Shown one piece after another: positions 1 through 9,054 of a stretch of 13,013 nt of DNA. Under the pieces are notes generated by a model. It worked only from the letters and a program-made list of their open reading frames with translations, was not told where the DNA came from and did no database searches. Source of the stretch: an uncultured Collinsella sp. (lineage in GTDB: Bacteria > Actinomycetota > Coriobacteriia > Coriobacteriales > Coriobacteriaceae); contig CABUGI010000053.1 in NCBI GenBank assembly GCA_902491055.1, positions 1 to 13,013 on the forward strand. The letters run 5' to 3'. Every line of letters starts with the position of its first letter. The first letter of the stretch is position 1. The position numbers and the translations under genes were made by a program.

Positions 1-2
1 GG

Positions 3-80
3 GCGCTCGTCCGAGAGGGCGGGATGCCGTTCGAGATGAGGGTCAAGACGCCGGCACCCGACGGGGAGACGGCGAGATAG
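3..80 (+). CDS. possible 3' end of a plus-strand gene (partial)
   Basis: A plus-strand frame is open from the window edge to a TAG at 78-80, giving about 25 residues that end in ...APDGETAR. It would converge on the minus-strand block, and the hairpin at 139-178 lies between them. No domain can be recognised from so short a piece. Another plus frame and a minus frame are also open here, so the assignment is weak. A GCCGGC-AG-GCCGGC palindrome follows directly at 80-93, with no T-tract. Confidence 0.22.
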   Translation, partial: ALVREGGMPFEMRVKTPAPDGETAR

Positions 81-138
81 CCGGCAGGCCGGCATGTCAA
101 TCCTGGTCTAACAGAGCCTTTTTTAATCCCCGTCCCAG

Positions 139-178
139 AAAAATCATCCCGCGGGGCTTGTGGCTCACGCGGGATGAT
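139..178 (-). terminator. intrinsic terminator at the end of the minus-strand block
   Basis: A perfect 11-bp stem (143-153 with 168-178, arm ATCATCCCGCG) encloses a 14-nt loop. On the minus strand it is followed by five U residues (139-143). It begins 6 nt after the stop codon of the membrane-protein gene (185), which is the expected place. The plus side also has a T-rich run a few bases downstream (184-193), so it may work in both directions. Confidence 0.85.
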
Positions 179-184
179 GGCGTC

Positions 185-1150
185 TTATTTTTTCTTGTCC
201 TGCTCCAGCAGTTCGGACGGTGTGCGATCGGGCTTGCCGCCGCGGAAAATCTCGCGGCCATGCAGACGATGTTCCAGGTCACGTTCGTCCTTTTCCTCGT
301 CAATCTTGGTCTGGCTCACCACCGGGTCCTCAATCAACGACGACACCGAGTTCACCTGCTTCTGAATGCGCTCGGCGATGGTGTCATCCATACTCACGAT
401 GCGCATCTTCCAGTCGATACTCGTGGCGTTGGATGAGCTCTTGGTCCACACGAACGTCAAAATGGCGCTCTGGTGGCCGCGCGCGGGGAACATGCCAAAG
501 AAGGAATCGTGCTGAATGTTGCTATCCTCGTCGATATAGGCGTGAACGTTATACACCACGCGGTCGATCTTATCGTTGAGCAACGCGTTGGTCGCAAGCG
601 CCGCGGCCTGAATCTGCCCGTTGGACAGCAGCTCGAGCTCGTTGGCAGACGATGTGTCCAACACCGTCACCTCGACCGTGCCCGTGCGTTCATCGGCTTC
701 ATCGACGGTAAAGTCGAGCGGGAACTGCGTAAAGCCGTTGCCCCATTCAAGTCCACCCTTGAGCGCGGTCGAAACGGTATCGACCGAAACGCTCTCGGAC
801 AGGTTGGCGGTATTCAGACGGCGCATCACGCCGTAGCCGATCTGCATGCCCACGATCAGCACCAAAATACCGATGACCACGGCCATCGCGGTCTTCGTAA
901 TGGTATGGCTCACCTGCGAGCCCGAAGGATCGTCCTCGGACAGCGGGTCGATATGTTTTGCCTGGCTCGCGCGGTCCTCGCTGCGCAGCTGCGCTAGCGC
1001 CGCTTTGTCACCGCGCTTGGCCGCGGCCTCCTTCTCACGCATGCGCTCAGTTCGCTTTTTGGCAAGCGTCGGATCCAAGACGCCGGATGCATCGATTTCG
1101 GAGAATAACTCCGTCACTTCTTCCGGAGTCAAAGGGTTCTTGTCAGCCAT
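185..1150 (-). CDS. single-pass membrane protein of unknown function
   Basis: The product has 321 residues. I do not recognise a named family. Residues 1-80 are highly charged and rich in Lys, Arg, Glu and Ala, with helical, possibly coiled-coil character around 30-65. One hydrophobic segment spans about 86-107 (AMAVVIGILVLIVGMQIGYG). A domain of about 170 residues follows, rich in beta-type patterns and Thr/Ser/Asp, and the C-terminus is very charged and ends in Lys residues. With no signal peptide, the likely topology is N-terminus inside and the C-terminal domain outside. The start has an AGGAAG ribosome binding site. The gene begins only 19 nt after the stop of the ABC exporter, so the two are very probably cotranscribed and may work together. 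It could be an accessory or stress-related envelope protein, but the sequence does not show which. Confidence 0.8.
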   Translation of the reverse strand: MADKNPLTPEEVTELFSEIDASGVLDPTLAKKRTERMREKEAAAKRGDKAALAQLRSEDRASQAKHIDPLSEDDPSGSQVSHTITKTAMAVVIGILVLIVGMQIGYGVMRRLNTANLSESVSVDTVSTALKGGLEWGNGFTQFPLDFTVDEADERTGTVEVTVLDTSSANELELLSNGQIQAAALATNALLNDKIDRVVYNVHAYIDEDSNIQHDSFFGMFPARGHQSAILTFVWTKSSSNATSIDWKMRIVSMDDTIAERIQKQVNSVSSLIEDPVVSQTKIDEEKDERDLEHRLHGREIFRGGKPDRTPSELLEQDKKK

Positions 1151-1169
1151 AAACTTCCTGTCATATCAA

Positions 1170-2942
1170 TCAGTCGAGCTCGTGCGCACGCGCACCTTCG
1201 AACTGCATTCGATAGTAACGGGCATAGGTGCCGCCACGGGCGAGAAGCTCCTCGTGCGTGCCACGCTCCACAACGCGACCATGCTCAACGGTCGCAATCT
1301 CATCGGCATGCTTAATGGTAGAAAGGCGGTGGGCGATGATAATCGTGGTGCGGCCGCGTGCCAGCTCTTCGAGCGACGCCTGCACCGCCTCCTCGCTCTC
1401 GTTATCCAAAGCACTCGTCGCCTCGTCCAAAATCAGGATCTTGGGGTTCTTGAGAAACACGCGCGCGATGGCAACGCGCTGCTTCTGTCCGCCCGAAAGA
1501 CGGCTGCCGCGCTCGCCCACGACCGTGTCATAGCCCTGTGGAAGCGACTCGATAAAGGCATCGATGTTGGCGCGACGGGCCGCCTCGGCGATCTCTTCCG
1601 CCGTAGCGCCCGGCTTGCCGTAGGCGATGTTCTCGCCAATCGTACCGTCAAACAGATAGACATCCTGCTGCACCAGGCCGATGGCGCGACGCAGGCTCTG
1701 CTGCGTCACATCGCGCACGTCCTGACCGTCGATGCTAATGGATCCGGCAGCCACGTCATAAAAGCGCGGCAGCAGCGAACAGGTCGTGGACTTGCCACCG
1801 CCCGAAGGGCCAACCAAAGCGATGGTCTGCCCGGGCTTGATGGACAGGTCCATATGGTCGATAACGGGACGCTCATCGGCATCGCCCTCGCCCAGCTCAA
1901 CATCCTCGTAGTTAAAGCACACGTCGTGATACTCCACGACGCCGGCAGTCACCTGCAGATCCGTAGCGCCCGGCTTGTCCTGGATATCCGGCGCGGTCGA
2001 GAGCACCTCGTCCATACGCTTAAAGCCGGCGATGGCCTTCTGATACGTTTCGGCCGAATTGACGAGCGTCTCGAGCGGCGTGCAGAACAGCGAAATATAG
2101 AGTGCAAAGGTCGCCATATCGACCGCCTGCAGCTGTCCCTGGGCGACCAGCCAGCCGCCCAGCAGCACCACGATCACATAGAGCACACCCGAGAGCAGGC
2201 CATACGTCGCGGTATAGACGCCCATGGCGTGATACATGTTCTCCTTGGACGAAAGATAGCGATTGTTGGAGGCGCGGAACTTGAAACGTTCGGTCTCCTC
2301 ATTGGCAAAGCTCTTGACCACGCGCATGCCCGCCAGCGAATCCTGCAGCTGCGCATTGATGCCGCTGATCTTCTTGCGGTTGTCGCTAAAGACCTCGCGC
2401 ATGCGCATGTTCTGCCAAAACATGATGACCGCAAACGCCGCCGTCACCACGGCCATGGCGAGCGCCAGCACCGGGGCGATGGTAAAGAGGATCACAAACG
2501 AGCCGATAATCTCGATACCGCAGATGATGATCCACTCGGGTACGTGATGCGCCGCCTCGCAGATATCGAACAGGTCGTTGACCACGCGGCTCATCATGTC
2601 GCCCGAGCTGTTGCGGTCGAAGTACGCAAAGCTAAAGCGCTCGTACTGGTCAAACAGGTCCTCGCGCATTTTGGACTCCATGCGCGCGCCCATCACGTGG
2701 CCCCAATAGCTCACAAAGTATCGGCAGGCGCAGCGGATGACATACATCAGCACCAAGCCCACCGCGATCATGCCGAGCGCCTGCATAATGGCAGCCTGAC
2801 CCTGAGTAAATAGCCCACCGGTCAAATTGCGCAGGATAATGGGGAACGCCAGGTCAATGGCGGCAAGCACCAGAGCACAAACAGTATCAGCAACAAAAAG
2901 CCCCATCTGGGGCTTGTAATACGAAAGAAACCTCTTCAGCAT
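1170..2942 (-). CDS. half-size ABC exporter, fused permease and ATPase
   Basis: The 590-residue product has the full architecture of a type IV (exporter-fold) half transporter: a membrane domain over about 1-310 with six hydrophobic segments, then an ATPase domain. The ATPase motifs are intact: Walker A GPSGGGKST at 378-386, Q-loop at 425-426, signature LSGGQKQR at 482-489, Walker B ILILDE at 502-507 and switch histidine H538. About ten acidic residues are inserted near 349-358, before the Walker A strand. The length is normal for the MsbA/LmrA-like family. With no second half transporter beside it, it may act as a homodimer. The substrate (lipid, drug or peptide) cannot be told. The ATG has GAGG 5 nt upstream. 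It is followed after 19 nt by the membrane-protein gene and is preceded by the NUDIX gene, from which an 82-bp gap with a strong palindrome separates it. Confidence 0.93.
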   Translation of the reverse strand: MLKRFLSYYKPQMGLFVADTVCALVLAAIDLAFPIILRNLTGGLFTQGQAAIMQALGMIAVGLVLMYVIRCACRYFVSYWGHVMGARMESKMREDLFDQYERFSFAYFDRNSSGDMMSRVVNDLFDICEAAHHVPEWIIICGIEIIGSFVILFTIAPVLALAMAVVTAAFAVIMFWQNMRMREVFSDNRKKISGINAQLQDSLAGMRVVKSFANEETERFKFRASNNRYLSSKENMYHAMGVYTATYGLLSGVLYVIVVLLGGWLVAQGQLQAVDMATFALYISLFCTPLETLVNSAETYQKAIAGFKRMDEVLSTAPDIQDKPGATDLQVTAGVVEYHDVCFNYEDVELGEGDADERPVIDHMDLSIKPGQTIALVGPSGGGKSTTCSLLPRFYDVAAGSISIDGQDVRDVTQQSLRRAIGLVQQDVYLFDGTIGENIAYGKPGATAEEIAEAARRANIDAFIESLPQGYDTVVGERGSRLSGGQKQRVAIARVFLKNPKILILDEATSALDNESEEAVQASLEELARGRTTIIIAHRLSTIKHADEIATVEHGRVVERGTHEELLARGGTYARYYRMQFEGARAHELD

Positions 2943-2973
2943 GTGATCCTCAAAGAAATATCAGCAACGTAAG

Positions 2974-3012
2974 GCCCTGGGACAAAGCAATCAGTAGTAC
3001 TTGTCCCAGGGC
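2974..3012 (-). repeat. 12-bp perfect palindrome between the NUDIX and ABC genes
   Basis: GCCCTGGGACAA (2974-2985) and its exact complement (3001-3012) flank a 15-nt loop. It starts 12 nt after the NUDIX stop codon. On the minus strand no U-tract follows, so it is not a classical intrinsic terminator. It may be a weak terminator, an mRNA 3'-end stabiliser or processing site, or an operator for the downstream ABC gene. Confidence 0.6.
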
Positions 3013-3024
3013 TATCCCCACTCG

Positions 3025-3720
3025 TTAAAGCTCCGCGCCCCCAAGGCGGTGCGCGATGCTGTCGCAGGCCAAGGCGCCCACGACGGTCTTGGCGTCTTCG
3101 ATCTTGTCGTCGAGCACGGCGTCGATCAGCTCGTGCAGCGGCACCAGGTCCACGTTGACAAACTCGTCATCATCGGGGTTGGGCGCATCAAACTCGAGCT
3201 TGGTAGCCAAGTAAATGTGGATGATCTCATCGCAAAAACCGCAGGACGTGACAATCGACGTCAAAAAGCGAATACGACCGGCCCTAAAGCCCGTCTCCTC
3301 ATGCAGTTCGCGCTTGGCGCAATCGAGCGGGTCCTCGCCCGGATCGAGCTTGCCGGCAGGAATCTCGACCGTCACGCGGTCGATGGCGGTGCGGTACTGA
3401 CGCACCAGTACGATCTTGCCGCTCTCGGTCAGTGCCACAACGGCCGCCGCACCCGGATGGCGAACGATATCGCGGGCGCTGCGGTGACCGTTGGGCAGTT
3501 CAACCTCAAGACGGTGGACGTCGAGGATCTTGCCCTTCCAGGCGCACTCCTCCGAAAGAATCTTCTCGTGCAGCTCGACATCGTGCGGGTCGTCGTCGCC
3601 CAGCACCAGCGCCGGCTCGTCAGCGACCTTGCCACCAGGCTCGCCCTCGGCGTGCCCATACATGCGGCTGTCCTCTTCGACGATCTGCGCGTCCACGAGC
3701 TCTTCGTTCTTCTCGTCCAT
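3025..3720 (-). CDS. NUDIX hydrolase, ADP-ribose pyrophosphatase type
   Basis: The 231-residue product hydrolyses a nucleoside diphosphate linked to another moiety, most likely ADP-ribose to AMP and ribose-5-phosphate. The Nudix box is complete at residues 123-145: G123, E129, then REL-HEE-T-G-F at 137-145, with the metal-binding glutamates present. The preceding VRQYR and EIPAGKLDPGE context is typical of the NudF/ADPRase group. The first 55 or so residues are an acidic extension (DEKNEELVDAQ...) longer than in most family members. I chose the ATG at 3720 because AGAGGG lies about 9-10 nt upstream. The ATG at 3729 would have its ribosome binding site touching the start. The gene begins about 20 nt after the purD stop, so it is in the same operon. 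The exact substrate is inferred only from the box and its surroundings. Confidence 0.88.
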   Translation of the reverse strand: MDEKNEELVDAQIVEEDSRMYGHAEGEPGGKVADEPALVLGDDDPHDVELHEKILSEECAWKGKILDVHRLEVELPNGHRSARDIVRHPGAAAVVALTESGKIVLVRQYRTAIDRVTVEIPAGKLDPGEDPLDCAKRELHEETGFRAGRIRFLTSIVTSCGFCDEIIHIYLATKLEFDAPNPDDDEFVNVDLVPLHELIDAVLDDKIEDAKTVVGALACDSIAHRLGGAEL

Positions 3721-3741
3721 CCGTCTCATCCCTCTCGGACT

Positions 3742-5046
<1,305 letters not shown>

Positions 5047-5069
5047 GGGTGCCTCCTCTATGGATGAAC

Positions 5070-5142
5070 GGCCCGCTCCGCGCGAGCCCTTTGCAAGCAA
5101 ATATACCCCTCGGCCGCCCGTCCGGGCTGCAAAGGGGTATAT
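5070..5142 (-). promoter_or_regulatory. structured leader between purA and purD with alternative stems
   Basis: Read on the minus strand, a 10-bp perfect stem forms between 5133-5142 and 5101-5110 (ATATACCCCT / AGGGGTATAT). A second 7-bp hairpin with one G-U pair joins 5082-5088 and 5070-5076. A competing 9-bp perfect stem, CCCTTTGCA (5128-5136 complement) with TGCAAAGGG (5087-5095 complement), overlaps both and cannot coexist with them. The first stem is followed by only a weak U-run (ATTTGCTTGC). It may be the purA terminator, or an attenuator or switch acting on purD. No known riboswitch consensus was recognised. Confidence 0.45.
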
Positions 5143-5164
5143 CGCAATAACCAAATAGTCCCGA

Positions 5165-6451
5165 TTACTTCCAGAATCGGTTGATAATCTGCTCGCGACC
5201 AGCGCCAACGCCAATGAACGTCACGCGGGTGTGTGCCAGATCCTCGATAAACGCCACGTAGTCCTGAGCCTCCTGCGGCAGCTCCTCAAAGCTGCGGCAG
5301 CCGGTGATATCGCACTTCCAGCCAGGAAGCTCCTCGTAGATGGGCTTGGCATGCTCAAAGCGCACCTGGTGCTCGGGCACGCTCGTGTAACGCTCGCCAT
5401 CGACGTCATAGGCAACGCACACCTTAATGGTGTCGAAGGCCGAAAGCACGTCGAGCTTGGTCATGGCGATGTCGGTGAGGCCGTTGACGCGCGAGGCATA
5501 GTTGGCGATAGGGCCGTCAAACCAGCCGCAACGACGACGGCGACCAGTGGTCACGCCGTACTCATAGCCCTCCTCGGTCAGCGTGTGGCCAGCCTCGGAC
5601 TCATAGGAAAGCTCGGTGGGCATGGGGCCCGAACCGACGCGGGTGATATAGGCCTTCATGACGCCCAGCACGCGGTTGACGTTCTTCATACCGACGCCGG
5701 AGCCGGTGATGGCGCCGCCGGCGGTGCAGTTGGAAGACGTCACGTACGGATAGGTGCCGTGGTCGATGTCGAGTAGCGTCGCCTGGGCGCCCTCAAACAG
5801 CAGGTCCTTGCCCTCATCGATCATGTTGTTGAGCAGCAGGCTCGTCTCGGTGATGTAGGGACGCAGGCGCTCGGCCATCGGCAGGTACTCGTCGCAAATC
5901 TGGTCCACGGTGTAGGTGGGCAGGTTGTAGATGAGCTCGAGCTCGGGGTTCACGCGGGCGAGAGCGGTCTCCAGCTTGTCGCGGAACAGTGCCTCGTCCA
6001 GCATGTCCTGCATGCGCAGGCCGATGCGGGCCATCTTGTCCTGATAGCACGGACCGATGCCGCGCTTGGTGGTACCGATGTTCTTCTTGCCGAGCTTCTG
6101 CTCAAAGGCGCCATCCAGATCGATGTGGTACGGCATGATGACATGCGCGTTGCCGCTAATCTTGAGGTTCTTGGTGGTGATGCCGTCGGCCTCGAACATA
6201 TCGATCTCCTCAAGGACAACCTTGGGGTTGACGACGCAGCCGTTACCGATCACCGACACGTGGTCAGAATACATGATGCCGGAGGGCACCTGGTGCAGGC
6301 CGTACTTCTTGCCGTTGACGACGATGGTGTGACCGGCGTTGTTGCCGCCCGAGTAGCGCACGACGGCATCGAAGTCGCCGGCGACCAGGTCGCAAATCTT
6401 ACCCTTGCCCTCATCGCCCCACTGGGCACCGACCAAAACGGTTGACGGCAT
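5165..6451 (-). CDS. purA: adenylosuccinate synthetase
   Basis: PurA condenses IMP and aspartate with GTP to give adenylosuccinate, the first committed step from IMP to AMP. The 428-residue product has the normal family length. The GTP-binding loop GAQWGDEGKGK lies at 8-18 with the catalytic D13, the partner histidine H41 is in NNAGHT, the second family signature GTTKRGIGP is at 126-134, and the IMP-site segment EGAQATLLDIDHG begins at 220. The arginine-rich TTGRRRRCGWFD begins at 301. The ATG at 6451 has GGAG 5 nt upstream. It lies 93 nt after the dnaB stop, with a candidate promoter in the gap, and is followed by purD after 118 nt. Confidence 0.98.
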   Translation of the reverse strand: MPSTVLVGAQWGDEGKGKICDLVAGDFDAVVRYSGGNNAGHTIVVNGKKYGLHQVPSGIMYSDHVSVIGNGCVVNPKVVLEEIDMFEADGITTKNLKISGNAHVIMPYHIDLDGAFEQKLGKKNIGTTKRGIGPCYQDKMARIGLRMQDMLDEALFRDKLETALARVNPELELIYNLPTYTVDQICDEYLPMAERLRPYITETSLLLNNMIDEGKDLLFEGAQATLLDIDHGTYPYVTSSNCTAGGAITGSGVGMKNVNRVLGVMKAYITRVGSGPMPTELSYESEAGHTLTEEGYEYGVTTGRRRRCGWFDGPIANYASRVNGLTDIAMTKLDVLSAFDTIKVCVAYDVDGERYTSVPEHQVRFEHAKPIYEELPGWKCDITGCRSFEELPQEAQDYVAFIEDLAHTRVTFIGVGAGREQIINRFWK

Positions 6452-6517
6452 GTTTACTCCTTACATTCATGGACTGTCTACGCGCCACGCCGGCACGCAG
6501 AAGCACAAAACATTCCC

Positions 6518-6546
6518 AGTATACCCGTGCAACGGGCGCCTGTCCT
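6518..6546 (-). promoter_or_regulatory. candidate promoter for purA
   Basis: On the minus strand AGGACA (6541-6546) and TATACT (6518-6523) are separated by 17 bp, a good -10 and a partial -35. The -35 overlaps the last codons of dnaB. A small palindrome CCCGT-GCA-ACGGG (6524-6536) occupies the spacer and might bind a regulator. Transcription would start near 6511, leaving a leader of about 60 nt before the purA ATG. Confidence 0.4.
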
Positions 6547-7936
6547 ACTCCTCGGCATGTGCCCCATCAAGCTCATAGAACTTGGTGGATGCCGGCAGGA
6601 ACATCAGGTCGACGTCGCCGATCGGGCCCGAACGGTTCTTGGCCACGACGATACGCGTAACGCCCTCGTCGGGTCGATCGTCGCGCGAGGCTTCGGCCTC
6701 GTCGGCGGAGCGGTCCAAGAACATGACGATATCGGCGTCCTGCTCGATAGAGCCCGATTCACGAAGGTCGGAAAGCTGCGGACGCTTGCCGGTACGGGAT
6801 TCGACCTGACGCGAGAGCTGCGACAGCGCGATGAGCGGAATCTTGAGCTCCTTGGCCATGATCTTCAGACCACGCGACATCTCCGAAACCTCGACGGTAC
6901 GGCTCTCGGAGCGGCGTCCCGGCGGAGGACTCACCAGCTGCAGGTAGTCCAGGATGATGATTGCCTTCTCCTTGTTATGGAGCATGCGGCGGCTCTTGGC
7001 GCGAATCTCGGTCACTGTGGTGCCGGGCGTATCGTCAATCAGAATATCGAGCTTGGACAAGGTCTGCGTGGCCTCGTTGATATTGGCCCACTGCTCGGGG
7101 CTAATGCGGCCCATGCGGAAGTCACTGATCGAGATCATGGCGTAGGCGCAAATCAGACGCTGGGCAATTTCTTTGCCCGACATCTCCAGCGAGAAGAAGC
7201 CGACGGTATAACCGGCAGCGGCAGCGTTGAGCGCCAGATTCAGGGCGAACGACGTCTTACCCACAGCAGGGCGGGCGCCGATAATGATGAGCTGGCCCTC
7301 GCGGAAGCCCATGAGCATGCGGTCGAGTGACGGGAAGCCCGTGGGCACGCCCGCAGCCTGACCACCGGCCTGACACACTTCCTCGGCCTCGTTATAGGCC
7401 TCAACCATAAACTCGGTCAGCGTCTTGTAGCTCGACTTGACCTCGCGTGCCGTGACCTTGAGCAGCTTGCTCTCGGCCAGCTCGACAACCTCTTTGGTGT
7501 CGGTGGGGGCGTTATATGCCAGCGCGTTGATCTCGTTGGTGGCGCCGATCAGCTCACGCAGCATCGAATCGCGGCGAACGATGGCGGCATGGTGCTGCCA
7601 GTTGACGAGCGACAGAGTCTGACCCATCAACTCCAAAATGTACGCCTCGCCGCCCACGGCATCGAGCTTGTTGATGCTTCGCAGGTAATCGATCAGCGAG
7701 ATGGAGTCGATGGGAATGCGGCTGTTGTACATATCGACCATCGCGGTATAGATGGTCTTATGAATGGGCCGGTAGAAGTCATCGGGCTGCAGCTCGACCT
7801 GGGCCTCCTCGACCACCTCGGGCGATAGCAGCATAGCGGCCAGTACGTTGGCCTCTGCATCTTGGTTTTGGGGAAGACCCAACTTTGAGCCGCGGTCCTC
7901 AACCGTCAGCCCGGTCTCCCTATCGTCATATGCCAT
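6545..7936 (-). CDS. dnaB: replicative DNA helicase
   Basis: DnaB is the hexameric 5'-3' helicase that unwinds the replication fork and recruits primase. The 463-residue product begins with the GLPQNQDAEANVL segment of the N-terminal domain (about 20-125). A linker follows, then the RecA-like motor: Walker A GARPAVGKTS at 220-229, Walker B IIILDYLQL at 326-334, LSQLSRQVE near 371-379, and the diagnostic RPQLSDLRESGSIEQDAD at 385-402. There is no intein and the length is standard. The open frame begins four codons earlier (7948), but the third in-frame ATG at 7936 has GAGG at proper spacing while the first has none. It lies 224 nt after rplI, beyond a strong terminator, so it needs its own promoter. 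A TGATACTAT sequence near 7970 could be the -10, with no convincing -35. Confidence 0.97.
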   Translation of the reverse strand: MAYDDRETGLTVEDRGSKLGLPQNQDAEANVLAAMLLSPEVVEEAQVELQPDDFYRPIHKTIYTAMVDMYNSRIPIDSISLIDYLRSINKLDAVGGEAYILELMGQTLSLVNWQHHAAIVRRDSMLRELIGATNEINALAYNAPTDTKEVVELAESKLLKVTAREVKSSYKTLTEFMVEAYNEAEEVCQAGGQAAGVPTGFPSLDRMLMGFREGQLIIIGARPAVGKTSFALNLALNAAAAGYTVGFFSLEMSGKEIAQRLICAYAMISISDFRMGRISPEQWANINEATQTLSKLDILIDDTPGTTVTEIRAKSRRMLHNKEKAIIILDYLQLVSPPPGRRSESRTVEVSEMSRGLKIMAKELKIPLIALSQLSRQVESRTGKRPQLSDLRESGSIEQDADIVMFLDRSADEAEASRDDRPDEGVTRIVVAKNRSGPIGDVDLMFLPASTKFYELDGAHAEE

Positions 7937-8088
7937 GAGCATCCTCATTCATATCGCTTGCGAGCATCCATAGTATCAGCCACGGTCCCAAAACGCGCCG
8001 CGCGCCGCCAATCATCACCGAACCAAACGGATGAACGGTCCTGCATATAGGACTTCGACGCAACGTTCACCATGACACTCGCTCAGCG

Positions 8089-8127
8089 CAAAAAACAAAA
8101 GAGCGCCCTGGTTTCCCAGAGCGCCCT
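8089..8127 (-). terminator. intrinsic terminator of the rpsF-ssb-rpsR-rplI operon
   Basis: On the minus strand a 12-bp stem (8116-8127 with 8100-8111, two G-U pairs) closes a GAAA tetraloop. It is followed by UUUUGUUUUUU (8089-8099). It starts 33 nt after the rplI stop codon. This is the strongest terminator in the window, and it separates the ribosomal-protein operon from dnaB. Confidence 0.95.
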
Positions 8128-8160
8128 TCTTAGAACAAGATTGTTGCGTTGCAGCAAATG

Positions 8161-8700
8161 CTACTCGGCAGCAGCCTCAGTCTCGACCTCGGCGGTCTCG
8201 GCCTCGGCGACCTCAGCGGCCTCCTCGACCTCAGCCTCGGCAGCGAGCTCCTCGGCGGTAACGCCGACGAGAACGACAACCTCGGCCTTGATCTCGCGGT
8301 ACAGCGAGATGGCAACGGTGTGGGCACCGGCAACCTTGATGGGCTTACCGAGCTCGACGCGCTTACGGTCGATGTCCATACCGAGCTGAGCCTTGATGGC
8401 GTCAGCGATCATAGCGGCGGTAACGGAGCCAAAGAGGATGCCCTCGTCGCCGACCTTGACGTCAACGGTGATCGTCTTGCCCTCGAAGGCAGCCTTGGTC
8501 TCGTTGGCGGTAGCCAGACGGACGGCCTCGCGCTTGGCGATGTTGTTGCGACGTTCGTCAAGCTGCTTGAGGTTGCCCTTGGTGGCGGCAACAGCGAGCT
8601 TCTTGGGGAACAGGAAGTTCTCAGCGTAACCCTGAGCGACCTCTACGACGTCACCCTCGCCGCCCTTGCCCTTGATCTCATCGAGAAGAATAACCTTCAT
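8161..8700 (-). CDS. rplI: 50S ribosomal protein L9 with acidic Ala/Glu tail
   Basis: L9 binds 23S rRNA near the L1 stalk and helps reading-frame maintenance. The N-terminal domain is clear: MKVILLDEIKGKGGEGDVVEV, then the GYAENFLFPKKLA segment at 24-36. A long helix and a C-terminal domain follow. Family members usually have about 150 residues; this one has 179. The extra 31 residues (149-179) are composed almost only of Ala, Glu, Val and Thr, a strongly acidic low-complexity tail. The gene starts 15 nt after rpsR with an AAGGGAG ribosome binding site and is the last gene of the operon before the terminator at 8089-8127. Confidence 0.97.
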   Translation of the reverse strand: MKVILLDEIKGKGGEGDVVEVAQGYAENFLFPKKLAVAATKGNLKQLDERRNNIAKREAVRLATANETKAAFEGKTITVDVKVGDEGILFGSVTAAMIADAIKAQLGMDIDRKRVELGKPIKVAGAHTVAISLYREIKAEVVVLVGVTAEELAAEAEVEEAAEVAEAETAEVETEAAAE

Positions 8701-8715
8701 GATGCGTCTCCCTTC

Positions 8716-8982
8716 TTAGCCGCGGTCGCGGTTGCCACGAGAGGAAACCACGGGGACGGTGTACGGCAGGAGAGCCATCTCGCGGGCGCGCTTGATGGCG
8801 TTGGCGATGTCATGCTGATGCTGCGTGCAAGCGCCAGTGACGCGACGGGGCTTGATCTTGCCACGGTCGGTCATGTACTTACGGAGAAGCTGAGTGTCCT
8901 TATAGTCGATGAACTCAGTGTTCTCCTTGCAGAACTGGCAGTACTTACGACGCGGCTGACGTGCAGAAAAATCATTAGCCAT
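8716..8982 (-). CDS. rpsR: 30S ribosomal protein S18, zinc-motif form
   Basis: S18 pairs with S6 on the platform of the 30S subunit. The 88-residue product has the family core (FCKEN..IDYKD..LLRKYMTDRGKI, RRVTGACTQHQHDIANAIKRAREMALLPY). Cysteines C15 and C18 with C52 and H55 form a CxxC...CxxH set, so this is the putative zinc-binding (C+) form. Many actinobacteria also carry a second C- paralogue elsewhere. I chose the ATG at 8982 because AAAGG lies about 9 nt upstream and MANDFS fits the family N-terminus; the frame itself extends to 9033. It sits between ssb (72 nt) and rplI (15 nt). Confidence 0.97.
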   Translation of the reverse strand: MANDFSARQPRRKYCQFCKENTEFIDYKDTQLLRKYMTDRGKIKPRRVTGACTQHQHDIANAIKRAREMALLPYTVPVVSSRGNRDRG

Positions 8983-9054
8983 GTCAAAATACCTTTCATT
9001 TGGCAACTTCGGCGAACCGAAGCCGCCTCTCACTCAAAAATAGGTGAACAACCC

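Noticed and set aside
846..2813. 655-residue plus-strand open frame opposite the ABC exporter and membrane-protein genes
   Set aside because: It is an antisense shadow typical of GC-rich DNA: no recognisable domain, His/Arg/Ala-rich composition, and it lies over genes with intact motifs on the other strand.
5047..5164. Purine riboswitch upstream of purD
   Set aside because: The conserved purine-aptamer loops and three-way junction could not be found; only competing stems are visible.
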